Source: a bacterium (GTDB lineage Bacteria > Actinomycetota > Acidimicrobiia > Acidimicrobiales > Bin134). Taken from it: DNA of 10,651 nt. Below the pieces are notes generated by a model. That model was not told the origin of the DNA. It saw only the letters and a list, made by a program, of their open reading frames with translations, and ran no database searches. The stretch is from assembly GCA_028820035.1 (NCBI GenBank), contig JAPPKI010000404.1, forward strand, positions 1 to 10,651, in the 5' to 3' direction. Within the stretch, counting starts at the first letter, position 1. Each line of letters starts with the position of its first letter. This document shows positions 1 to 6,324 of this stretch, one piece after another. A program made the position numbers and the translations under genes.

Positions 1-1
1 C

Positions 2-157
2 GCGTTCGACATTCCCGCCCTTGTGGACTTGTATCTCGACGGTCGGCTACTGCTGGACGAGTTGGTATCGGCCACCTACGACCTAGCCGAACTCGACAAG
101 GCGTTCGACGACCTCGAGGCCGGGAAGCTGGCCCGAGGCGTACTCGATCTGAGTTGA
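2..157 (+). CDS. Zinc-dependent alcohol dehydrogenase, C-terminal fragment (partial at left edge)
   Basis: An open frame enters from the left edge and ends at TGA 155-157, giving 51 residues. The segment DIPALVDLYLDGRLLLDELV followed by TYDLAELDKAFDDLEAGKLARGVL is the usual C-terminal end of class III-like, zinc-dependent medium-chain alcohol dehydrogenases, including the mycothiol-dependent formaldehyde dehydrogenase group. In that family this end carries the last helices of the catalytic domain. The zinc ligands and the NAD-binding fold lie outside the window, so substrate and cofactor cannot be judged. The gene runs toward the amidohydrolase on the opposite strand, leaving a 39-bp convergent gap. 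The family call rests only on this tail; the open frame itself is clear. Confidence 0.75.
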   Translation, partial: AFDIPALVDLYLDGRLLLDELVSATYDLAELDKAFDDLEAGKLARGVLDLS

Positions 158-163
158 TTCTCA

Positions 164-188
164 GGCCGCTCGGTACTCGCGAGGGGCC
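164..188. terminator. Possible hairpin between convergent genes
   Basis: An imperfect inverted repeat lies in the gap between the dehydrogenase stop (157) and the amidohydrolase stop (197). GGCC 164-167 pairs with GGCC 185-188, there is a G-G mismatch, and CTCG 169-172 pairs with CGAG 180-183 around a 7-nt loop. No T-run follows on either side, so it is not a classical intrinsic terminator. It could stop transcription from both sides, or it could be chance in GC-rich DNA. Confidence 0.35.
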
Positions 189-196
189 CTGGATCC

Positions 197-1363
197 CTAG
201 GCCGCCGGGGTCTCAGTGATGTCGGCGTCGAGGTCTAGATCGAAGTACTTGGCCGGGTTTTCCAGCAGCACCTTGTGGGAGATGGACTCGTCCACCTTGG
301 TGAAGTTCTCCTCGATGAACTCCTGAGAGTCGGGGAACGAGCCTACTGAGTGGGGGAAGTCGGTGCCCCACATGATGTTGTCCCACGGGATGATGTCGAC
401 CATGTCGAACACCACCGGGTCGCGGATCACACTGAAGTGGAAGTGGTCGAGTATCTGCTCGCTGGGCTTGCGCTCGTAGCTCACCTTGAACCAGTCGCCG
501 AACAGGTCGTAGTTGTCGTCCATGAAGTAGAGCGTGCCGGGCAGCCAGCTGGCGTTGGTCTCGGCAAAGTAGAACTTGATCTCCGGGAACCGGTCCAGCA
601 CGCCGGCGGCGATGAGCTGGGCCATGCAGTAAACCGGGGCGTGGTTGCCGGCCCGCTGCACCAGAGCGGAAGCCCACGGGCTGTCGGATGTTCCCCTAGC
701 CGCCGATTGGGCCGGGGCTTGCCCCGCCCCGAAGCCGAAGTGGGGGGCCAGCTTGAGGCCCAGTTCCAGGCTCTTCTCCCAGAAGCGGTCGTCCACCGGA
801 TCGGCGTAGGGAGTGCCGTTTGGGAAGTTGTAGAACGCCACCGACGGCAGGCCGGCCTCGGCGACAAACTCCAATTCCTCCACTGCATGGTCGATGTCGG
901 TGATGGGGGTCACTGCGTTGCCGATGAGCCGGTCGGGGGCCACCGAGCAGTAGTCATGGGCCAAGAATGTGTTGTAGGCCCGGATCATGGAGCGGTACAC
1001 GTCGGGGTCCTTGATGCCCTCGAGGAACCGGCTGGCGAACACCGGCGGGAACAGCACCTCGGCATCGATGCCGTCGAGATCCTGCTCCCGGAGGCGCTGC
1101 TCGGCGGGGCCGGCGCCCTCAGCAGGACTGCCGTCTTCGTTGAAGTAGGTGCCTCCAGAAAACTTCACCTTGTCGCGCCCGGCGATGTTCTGGCCGTTGC
1201 GAAGCATGGGCTGGCCCTCAATGAGCCACCCCTCTCCTCCTTCGGGGAGGTGAATCAATCGGGGTGCCCGATCCTTGTATCGCTCGGGGACATACTTCAC
1301 GAATACATCGGGCGGCGTCTCCACATGCCCGTCAGCGCTGATTACCTTGTACTTTCGGCCCAT
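197..1363 (-). CDS. Amidohydrolase family (amidohydrolase-2 type) metal-dependent hydrolase or decarboxylase
   Basis: The protein has 388 residues and is predicted cytoplasmic, with the TIM-barrel pattern of the amidohydrolase-2 / ACMSD-like family. Visible motifs are the N-terminal D11-G-H13 with E15 (the DxHxxE-P start typical of this family), H208 in APHFGFG, FAETNASW near 267-274, and the C-terminal WGTDFPHS with D335. These fit a mononuclear metal site using His and Asp ligands. Members hydrolyse cyclic amides or lactones or decarboxylate aromatic and unsaturated acids; nothing here fixes the substrate. The length is normal and the frame is intact. The ATG at 1363-1361 sits 6 nt after a TAAGCT element, suggesting a leaderless mRNA. 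It is divergent from the lipoprotein gene, and the two start codons share CATG 1361-1364. Confidence 0.88.
   Translation of the reverse strand: MGRKYKVISADGHVETPPDVFVKYVPERYKDRAPRLIHLPEGGEGWLIEGQPMLRNGQNIAGRDKVKFSGGTYFNEDGSPAEGAGPAEQRLREQDLDGIDAEVLFPPVFASRFLEGIKDPDVYRSMIRAYNTFLAHDYCSVAPDRLIGNAVTPITDIDHAVEELEFVAEAGLPSVAFYNFPNGTPYADPVDDRFWEKSLELGLKLAPHFGFGAGQAPAQSAARGTSDSPWASALVQRAGNHAPVYCMAQLIAAGVLDRFPEIKFYFAETNASWLPGTLYFMDDNYDLFGDWFKVSYERKPSEQILDHFHFSVIRDPVVFDMVDIIPWDNIMWGTDFPHSVGSFPDSQEFIEENFTKVDESISHKVLLENPAKYFDLDLDADITETPAA
1350..1355 (+). promoter_or_regulatory. Candidate -10 element TACTTT for leaderless lipoprotein gene
   Basis: TACTTT fits the actinobacterial -10 pattern TANNNT and is followed by exactly 6 nt (CGGCCC) and the ATG at 1362. 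A transcript starting at that ATG would be leaderless. The element lies inside codons 3-5 of the opposite-strand amidohydrolase. No convincing -35 hexamer is seen about 17 bp upstream. It supports choosing ATG 1362 over other in-frame starts. Confidence 0.6.
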
Positions 1364-2678
1364 GGTCGGAGCTTATTCCTCTCAGGTGGACCCAAGAAAA
1401 ACTGGGCGTTTCAAGCGCAAGGCACGCGCCGCCTACATCGCTCTCGGGCTGGTCCTGGCCGTGCTCGCCGCGGGGTGCTCCTCCAACGACGACGATTCGC
1501 AGCCCACCGCGCCCATCGTTGAACAGCCAACCGAGGCGCCGACGCCGGCCCCAACCGAGGCTCCAGTGCCAAGGGAAGCACCAACACCAGCGACAACGCC
1601 CGAGCCTGAACCCACGGAGGCAGCAGTACCGGCTCCCGAACCGACGCCACAGCCCACCCCGGCGCCCACTCCCTCGCCCCCTCTGGTCTTCACCGAGTTC
1701 GGCGACCTCCCCGTAGGAGTGAGAACCCTTGAGTTAGGAGAGGAAACCGGCGAGCAGCCCCTTTCTGTTTGGTACCCCGCCGATTCGGACGCGGTGGCCG
1801 GTATGGATACTGAGATCTATGACTCCGCTCAGGCCATTCCCGCGGCTTTTCGAGCCCTGATTCCCGAGAGCATGCAGAGCGCGGTTGAAACCAACTCCTA
1901 TCGCGATGCGCCGTTGGCCGACGGGGGCCCCTATCCGGTGGTCATCTACAGCCACGGGTTTGGTGGCCACCGAGACGTTGCCATCTTTCTGACCGCTCAT
2001 TTGGCTTCACACGGCTTCGTGGTTGCGTCCCCCGAGCACATCCACAGGAATCTGCCCGCCCAGGCTTTTGGCACCGCAGAGTTCAGCCCCGAGAAAGATC
2101 AGGCCGATGTCGCCAACACCCTTGCTGCGCTGGAAACCTCATTCGGTAGCGCCGTCGACACTGCCAGCGTAGGTGTGATCGGGCACTCCGCTGGCGCCCG
2201 AACCGCACTAGACGCACTGGCCAACGAGGCGGTTTTGGCCGCCATACCGCTGGCCGGCGGTGGAGAGGCTCCGCCGGAGGCCGTCGACAAATCGATTCTG
2301 GTAGTGGTCGCAGAATTGGACCTCACCGTGCCAACCGAGAACAGCCTGGCCAGTTACGACTCAGCCCCCGGACCCCGAACGTTCGTCAATCTGGCTCAGG
2401 CCGGCCACAACAGCTTCACCGATAGCTGTCCCGTAATCCTCGCCGGAGGTGGGCTGGGCATGCTTGAACCCCTTCTCGGCGCAGAGCAGGTAGAGCGGGC
2501 CGAAGACGGATGCACACCGGAAAACGCCGATCCCCTGGCCATGCAAGCTGCCCTTAGACACTTGGCAACAACTTTCTTCCTGGCCAATCTGACCAGTCTG
2601 CCCGGTGCTGGGGTCACCCCCGAATTCGCCGACCTCATCGACGGTGTCGAGCTAGCCGACTACCGCGAGGGAAGCTGA
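1362..2678 (+). CDS. Secreted lipoprotein alpha/beta hydrolase (PAF-acetylhydrolase / dienelactone-hydrolase-like) on a Pro-rich stalk
   Basis: The protein has 438 residues from ATG 1362. Residues 9-23 are rich in Lys and Arg, then comes a hydrophobic stretch ending in the lipobox LAAGC, with lipidated Cys39 followed by SSNDDD. Residues 48-107 form a Pro/Thr/Glu/Ala linker, probably spanning the envelope. The hydrolase domain starts near 110 with GVRTLELGEETGEQPLSVWY. The oxyanion segment HGFGG is at 198-202, the nucleophile S276 is in GHSAG, the acid is probably D320 (AELD) and H349 lies in AGHNSF. Cys356 and Cys384 could form a disulfide. The family includes secreted esterases and lipases; the substrate is unknown. 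A GTG at 1386 would give a shorter signal peptide, but the -10 spacing favours ATG 1362. The frame is also open upstream to 1275, inside the divergent gene. Confidence 0.88.
   Translation: MVGAYSSQVDPRKTGRFKRKARAAYIALGLVLAVLAAGCSSNDDDSQPTAPIVEQPTEAPTPAPTEAPVPREAPTPATTPEPEPTEAAVPAPEPTPQPTPAPTPSPPLVFTEFGDLPVGVRTLELGEETGEQPLSVWYPADSDAVAGMDTEIYDSAQAIPAAFRALIPESMQSAVETNSYRDAPLADGGPYPVVIYSHGFGGHRDVAIFLTAHLASHGFVVASPEHIHRNLPAQAFGTAEFSPEKDQADVANTLAALETSFGSAVDTASVGVIGHSAGARTALDALANEAVLAAIPLAGGGEAPPEAVDKSILVVVAELDLTVPTENSLASYDSAPGPRTFVNLAQAGHNSFTDSCPVILAGGGLGMLEPLLGAEQVERAEDGCTPENADPLAMQAALRHLATTFFLANLTSLPGAGVTPEFADLIDGVELADYREGS
1370..1375 (-). promoter_or_regulatory. Candidate -10 element TAAGCT for leaderless amidohydrolase gene
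   Basis: On the minus strand TAAGCT is followed by 6 nt (CCGACC) and the ATG at 1363-1361, the spacing expected when transcription starts on the start codon. A weak TTCTTG stands about 17 bp upstream as a possible -35. The element overlaps codons 3-5 of the divergent lipoprotein gene. An AGAGGA lies upstream but ends about 14 nt from the ATG, too far for a good ribosome binding site. Confidence 0.6.
1503..1682 (+). repeat. Low-complexity Pro/Thr/Glu/Ala linker in lipoprotein
   Basis: About 60 codons encode an irregular run of PTEAP, PTPAP and PEPTP-like units between the lipidated Cys and the hydrolase domain. It has no fixed period at DNA level, only a CC-rich codon pattern. Such linkers are usually extended, unstructured stalks that hold a surface enzyme away from the membrane. 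It also creates long spurious open frames on both strands. Confidence 0.8.
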
Positions 2679-2689
2679 GAACACTCAGT
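2674..2689. terminator. Hairpin spanning both convergent stop codons
   Basis: CTGAG 2675-2679 and CTCAG 2684-2688 form a perfect 5-bp stem with an AACA loop, extendable by a G-T pair. The stem contains the TGA of the lipoprotein gene (2676-2678) and the TGA of the opposite gene (2687-2685). The stem is short and has no T-run, so termination activity is uncertain. Confidence 0.35.
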
Positions 2690-3656
2690 CCAACCCCAGG
2701 TGGCCGCGCACAAAGCGGCGATAACCGGCTGCACTCCAGTTGTCGTGGTCTTCGCCCCAGCCGACCGCGTCGCCGAACGTCCACTCGCTCAAGCAGTTCC
2801 ACGTCCACAAGTTGGGATTTAGGTGGACGCCAATGCGGTTCACCGACCGGCTGGTGGCTACCAGGTCCCGGCCTGACTCGTCCACCGCCTCGATGCGCAC
2901 CACGGTGGGCGCGCCGGTGCCGGGATCGCGCTCCAGCACGTCGCGCCGTCCCTGACCCGGAACCAGCCGGGAGTATTCGCCGTCACGCAGGTAGTAGCCA
3001 TGAATGATCGTGCAGTCGGGGTCGTCTCCCTCGCCGTAGGCCATGGTCAGGGCGTGGAAGCCGTCAGTGTCCGATGCAGTGGCATAGCTGTAGCCGCCTC
3101 GCACCGCGCCGTGCAGCGTGGCGCCGAATTGGCTGCGAGGTCCCCACGACCGGTCCCTCATCCCGTAGGCATCCACCTCGTAGGTTTCCTCGCCCAACCG
3201 GATGGCGCCCTGGTACCGGCCCGGCTGGTCTAAATGGCCGTCGCCCAAATAGTTGGGCGGGCACACCGCGGTGAATGTCAGGTCCACCTCAGCCTCCTCG
3301 TGGTCTTGGCACAGGAATCTGATCCGGTACTTGTTGAGGGGCTCGATCGCCTGGTAGCGGATTCCGTTGGGCAACTCGATGTCGCTCAGCGGCTGGTCGG
3401 GCAGGGGCAGGTGCCAGAAGTTCTTGGCGTAGCGGCAGTTCCAGATCTGGTCGCCGCCGGTGTCCCAGAAGAACGCTCCGCCGGAGGTCACGCCCTGGTT
3501 GGGCCGAAAAAATGGGTAGAGCTGGCCCGAAAGTTTGTGCTCGGGAGCAGCAAAGGTGAACCAACAGGTCTCGGTCCAGTAGGGATCCTCGGACGTCGGC
3601 GGGTGGAACTCGTCGTCGGGATGAGTGGCGGAGTCAGTAGAGGGGTTGTCGGACAT
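2685..3656 (-). CDS. DUF7064-like protein of unknown function (possible lipocalin/CrtC-like fold)
   Basis: The protein has 323 residues, is predicted cytoplasmic, and shows no signal peptide or membrane segment. The recognisable part is HLDQPGR at 141-147 followed by DAYGMRDRSWGPR at 162-174. These resemble the conserved core of the actinobacterial DUF7064/DUF7065 proteins, where the second motif often reads GYGxRDHSWGxR. Those proteins are thought to be distantly related to carotenoid-hydratase CrtC-type, lipocalin-like folds, but no reaction is established. The protein is rich in Trp, Tyr and Asp, consistent with a beta-rich fold. The ATG at 3656 is preferred because upstream extension needs a TTG and overlaps the divergent gene. 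A TAGCAT hexamer lies 8 nt before this ATG. The family call is from memory of the motif. Confidence 0.7.
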   Translation of the reverse strand: MSDNPSTDSATHPDDEFHPPTSEDPYWTETCWFTFAAPEHKLSGQLYPFFRPNQGVTSGGAFFWDTGGDQIWNCRYAKNFWHLPLPDQPLSDIELPNGIRYQAIEPLNKYRIRFLCQDHEEAEVDLTFTAVCPPNYLGDGHLDQPGRYQGAIRLGEETYEVDAYGMRDRSWGPRSQFGATLHGAVRGGYSYATASDTDGFHALTMAYGEGDDPDCTIIHGYYLRDGEYSRLVPGQGRRDVLERDPGTGAPTVVRIEAVDESGRDLVATSRSVNRIGVHLNPNLWTWNCLSEWTFGDAVGWGEDHDNWSAAGYRRFVRGHLGLD

Positions 3657-3664
3657 GGGGTGCC

Positions 3665-3670
3665 ATGCTA
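3665..3670 (-). promoter_or_regulatory. Possible -10 element TAGCAT for the DUF7064-like gene
   Basis: Minus-strand TAGCAT fits TANNNT and ends 8 nt before the ATG at 3656, which would leave a leader of only 1-2 nt. The fit is weaker than the four sites with exact 6-nt spacing. It overlaps a plus-strand CATGCT six bases before a GTG at 3676, so the same bases could serve both directions. Confidence 0.35.
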
Positions 3671-4485
3671 TGGGAGTGACCCTTGGCCCTGACGATCTGG
3701 TACTCAGTTCGGGCTCGCTGGACAATCCCTCGATTGAGGTGCTCGTGGAGGCCGCAGTAGCCGGAGGTTTTGCCGGCTTGACCCTGTGGCCGGCGATCTA
3801 TCCGCCCGACCCGGCCATCGGCGAACGGATTCGCGACGCCGGGCTGGCTGTCGTGGACATGGACGCGGTCATCGTATGGGTGGGACCAGACGACCCTGGC
3901 GGGCCGTACTACGAGGAAGCCCCTCGCGAATTGGTGTTCGAGGCAGCCGCCGCGCTGGGGGCCACCGGGGTGAACAGTCTCCTGGTATGCCCCGGAACGG
4001 CCTCCAAAGAACAGGCAACGGAAGCCATGGCCGATTTGGCCGATCAAGCGGCAGCCATTGGGGTGGACGTGTACATGGAGTTCAGCCGCAGTCGGCCCAT
4101 CCCCGACCCGCAGGCCAGTGCTGAGGTGGTGGCCGCCACCGGCCGGGCCAACTGCGGCCTGACGGTGGACTTCTGGCACGTGCACTACGGGCCCGGAGAC
4201 TTCGCCGACTTCGCCTCCATTCCCGGTTATCTGATCGGGGCCATCCAACTCAACGACGCTCCAGCCGATGTTCCCGACGACCTGGGCTGGGCTACCCGCT
4301 ATCAGCGCTGCGTGCCTGGCGAGGGGGTCATGGAACTGGCCAACGCGCTGCGCACCCTACGAGACGCCGGATGCCAGGCGCCTCTGACCTTGGAAGTGTT
4401 CGATGGCAGCCGCCTAGAGGCGCTGGGAGCCGTGGGATTTGCCCGCCTGCTGGGCGACGCCACCCGCCAGCTAATCCAGGACTAG
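3670..4485 (+). CDS. Sugar phosphate isomerase/epimerase-like TIM-barrel protein (xylose isomerase-like)
   Basis: From ATG 3670 the protein has 271 residues, the normal size for a xylose-isomerase-like TIM barrel (AP endonuclease family 2 fold). Candidate metal ligands follow the family order: E137 in VYMEFSR, D167 and H170 in LTVDFWH, and E242 in LTLEVF. The GEG at 217-219 is the loop seen before the last strands in this family. Members isomerise or epimerise free sugars, inositols or keto-acids; the substrate cannot be read from sequence. ATG 3670 is chosen because a GGGGTG sits 7 nt upstream; ATG 3655 and GTG 3676 are alternatives. It converges on a Gfo/Idh/MocA oxidoreductase, a frequent partner family in polyol catabolism, and shares its stop codon bases with that gene. 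Confidence 0.85.
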   Translation: MGVTLGPDDLVLSSGSLDNPSIEVLVEAAVAGGFAGLTLWPAIYPPDPAIGERIRDAGLAVVDMDAVIVWVGPDDPGGPYYEEAPRELVFEAAAALGATGVNSLLVCPGTASKEQATEAMADLADQAAAIGVDVYMEFSRSRPIPDPQASAEVVAATGRANCGLTVDFWHVHYGPGDFADFASIPGYLIGAIQLNDAPADVPDDLGWATRYQRCVPGEGVMELANALRTLRDAGCQAPLTLEVFDGSRLEALGAVGFARLLGDATRQLIQD

Positions 4486-5519
4486 ATGCCTACCCTGACA
4501 GGTAAACCACCGGCCCGGTACACCGCGTCGATGAGTTCCATCGTCTTGATCGACTCCGACGGGGGATACAGGTTGGGGCCACCGTCTTCCACGCAGGCTC
4601 GGAAGGCCCGAAGCTGGCAGATGTAAGTGGCCACCGGCTGCGCAGGCTCGTGGTGGACGGTGTTGCCATCGTGGTCGGTGACAGTGAGGCCACTCCCCCA
4701 CATGGGGGCCAGCGGGTTGTCTATGAGCAGTCGCCCCTCGGCGCCGGTCACCACCACCTCGGCCCGAAACTCGAAATCGAATGCCTCGGGGTCTATGTCG
4801 TCAGGGTCGCCCAACTCGGCCTTGCGGTCGGTGCCGGTGAACTCCGAGAGTATGGACGCGGTGGCCCCGCTATGGCGATAGCGCAGCTCGGCGGTCATCT
4901 TCCGGTCGATGTCCGGGGCCATCTCCTCGCACTCGGCTTGCACCACTTCGAGCTCTCCGAAAGCTCGCAGGTTGCTGAGGGCATAGGAGCCGGTGTCCAT
5001 GAGGGCGCCCCCCGCCAGGTCGTAGCGGTAGCGGATGTCATCGGGGCCGTGCATCGACGGAAAGACCATAGCCGCCTCCACATGGGTCACCTCGCCTACC
5101 GCGCCTTCGGCCACTAGTTCGATGGCTAGTTCTGCCTGGGGGTGGAAGCGCCAATGATAGGCCTCCATCACCACTAGCCCGGATCGCTCTGCCGCATCGG
5201 CTACTTGGCGGGCCTCGTCGGCATTGGCGGTGAACGGCTTTTCCAGCAATACCGGGTTGCCCGCCTCCAGTGCGGCGATGGTCCAGCGGGCATGGTGGGA
5301 GTTGGGCAGCGGGTTGTACACCGCGTCGATCTCGTCGGAGGCCAGCAGATCGTCGTAGCAGTCGAATACCAGAGGAATGCCATGCTCATCGGCATAGGCC
5401 CAAGCCCGCTGCGGATCGCGGGCCGCCACCGCGGCCACCTCCACTCCGTCCACTTCTTTCGCCGGTTCGATGAGCCCCATCGGCCCGATCCACGCCGCCC
5501 CCAACACGCCGATTCGCAT
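4482..5519 (-). CDS. Gfo/Idh/MocA family NAD(P)-dependent oxidoreductase
   Basis: The protein has 345 residues. The N-terminal Rossmann fold starts RIGVLGAAWIG, and E93-K94-P95-F follows LLEKPF, where the Lys is the catalytic residue in this family. The C-terminal domain shows YRYDLAGGALMDTGSYALS near 164-182, resembling the glucose-fructose oxidoreductase, dihydrodiol dehydrogenase and xylose dehydrogenase branch. It probably oxidises a sugar, inositol or dihydrodiol with NAD(P). The ATG at 5519 lies 6 nt after a TAACCT hexamer in the 13-bp gap behind cysQ, so the gene may have its own leaderless promoter despite being last in a three-gene run. Its TAG stop overlaps the TAG of the convergent TIM-barrel gene in CTAG 4482-4485. 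Confidence 0.9.
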   Translation of the reverse strand: MRIGVLGAAWIGPMGLIEPAKEVDGVEVAAVAARDPQRAWAYADEHGIPLVFDCYDDLLASDEIDAVYNPLPNSHHARWTIAALEAGNPVLLEKPFTANADEARQVADAAERSGLVVMEAYHWRFHPQAELAIELVAEGAVGEVTHVEAAMVFPSMHGPDDIRYRYDLAGGALMDTGSYALSNLRAFGELEVVQAECEEMAPDIDRKMTAELRYRHSGATASILSEFTGTDRKAELGDPDDIDPEAFDFEFRAEVVVTGAEGRLLIDNPLAPMWGSGLTVTDHDGNTVHHEPAQPVATYICQLRAFRACVEDGGPNLYPPSESIKTMELIDAVYRAGGLPVRVGI

Positions 5520-5525
5520 AGCGGC

Positions 5526-5531
5526 AGGTTA
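5526..5531 (-). promoter_or_regulatory. Candidate -10 element TAACCT for leaderless Gfo/Idh/MocA gene
   Basis: TAACCT on the minus strand is followed by 6 nt (GCCGCT) and the ATG at 5519-5517. It lies fully inside the 13-bp gap after the cysQ stop at 5533. No -35-like hexamer is visible at the usual distance. Read-through from cysQ is also possible. Confidence 0.55.
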
Positions 5532-5532
5532 G

Positions 5533-6324
5533 CTAGGCGGCAAACGCCGCCTTCAGATCAGAGGCCAACTCTGGGCGGCAGATGAGGATGCCCCACTGGG
5601 CCAGATCGCGGCGGTTGTAACACAGCGGGGACCCGTCAAGGTGGGAAACATGCAGCCCGGCGGCCAATGCAATGGCGGCTGGGGCACAGGTATCCCACTC
5701 GTAGAGCCCCCCGGCGTGAACCCAGGCGTCGGCTTCGCCAGTCACCACGGCCATGGCCTTGACCCCGGCTGAGCCCACACCGTATACGTCAGCGTCGAGG
5801 TGGCGGGCTAGGCGGTGGCCGTCCCATCGCACTCGGGAGCGGGACATCACCACCAACGGTCGCTTTCGACCAGAGTCAGCTGGAGGCCCGTCGGGGCTCA
5901 TAGTGCTGAATGTGCGGCCCCAGGGAGGCACCGAAACCGCCCCGGCTGCTGGTTCGCCGTTCACCGCCAGCCCGACGTGGACCGCCCAGGTGTCGCTCCA
6001 TTGGTCGGCATAGTCCGACGAGCCGTCCAGCGGGTCGACGATCCATACCCGTTCGGCCGCCAAGCGGGTGCCGTCGTCGCGCCCTTCCTCCGACAGCACG
6101 GTGTCGTCGGGCCTGAGCTGGGCTAGCGCCCCGGTAAGATAGCGATGGCTGAGCTGATCGCCTGCCATCTCCCGGTGGAGGTAGCCAGCGCGGGATTCCT
6201 CCATCTCATTCGAGAGGGCCTGAAGCTGTTCTCCAGCCTGCTGGGCCAGCCAGTGGGCCAGCTCATGGTCGTTGGGCACATGATCACTTGGCTCGTGATC
6301 ACTTGGCTCCGGGGTCTCGGTCAC
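5533..6324 (-). CDS. cysQ: 3'(2'),5'-bisphosphate nucleotidase CysQ (inositol monophosphatase family)
   Basis: The protein has 263 residues. Family motifs are intact: SEE at 78-80, DPLDGS at 97-102 and WD at 210-211 in YEWDTCAPAA, together forming the two- or three-Mg2+ phosphatase site. Segments GVGSAGVKAMAVV and LDGSPLCYN closely match actinobacterial CysQ as I remember it. CysQ removes the 3'-phosphate of 3'-phosphoadenosine 5'-phosphate (PAP), a by-product of sulfate activation and of phosphopantetheine transfer from CoA; some homologs also hydrolyse inositol or fructose bisphosphates. The GTG start at 6324 overlaps the TGA of the upstream MaoC-like gene (GTGA 6324-6321), which implies translational coupling. 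No strong ribosome binding site is seen. Residues 6-20 are a three-copy EPSDH-type repeat. Confidence 0.9.
   Translation of the reverse strand: MTETPEPSDHEPSDHVPNDHELAHWLAQQAGEQLQALSNEMEESRAGYLHREMAGDQLSHRYLTGALAQLRPDDTVLSEEGRDDGTRLAAERVWIVDPLDGSSDYADQWSDTWAVHVGLAVNGEPAAGAVSVPPWGRTFSTMSPDGPPADSGRKRPLVVMSRSRVRWDGHRLARHLDADVYGVGSAGVKAMAVVTGEADAWVHAGGLYEWDTCAPAAIALAAGLHVSHLDGSPLCYNRRDLAQWGILICRPELASDLKAAFAA
6266..6310 (-). repeat. 15-bp tandem repeat encoding EPSDH pentapeptides in the N-terminus of CysQ
   Basis: TGATCACTTGGCTCG (6281-6295) is followed directly by the same unit with one change (6296-6310). A third, degenerate copy matching at 9 of 15 positions is at 6266-6280. Read on the minus strand the copies encode EPSDH, EPSDH and VPNDH. 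The frame is kept because the unit is a multiple of three. It lies in a non-catalytic N-terminal tail. Confidence 0.85.

Noticed and set aside
1275..1361. Upstream extension of the lipoprotein gene to ATG 1275
   Set aside because: The added 29 residues would sit before a signal peptide and antisense to the amidohydrolase N-terminus. ATG 1362 has a better promoter and a normal signal-peptide layout.
350..1522. A 390-codon plus-strand open frame opposite the amidohydrolase
   Set aside because: It is antisense to a gene with clear family motifs, has no recognisable domain, and runs on into the lipoprotein signal peptide in another frame. It is an artefact of GC-rich codon bias.
3657..3725. Upstream extension of the DUF7064-like gene to a TTG at 3725
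   Set aside because: It overlaps the divergent TIM-barrel gene, and the added 23 residues show no conserved feature.
6281..6310. CRISPR or regulatory repeat because of the repeated TGATCA
   Set aside because: There are only two good adjacent copies with no spacers, in frame within cysQ; a coding tandem repeat explains it.
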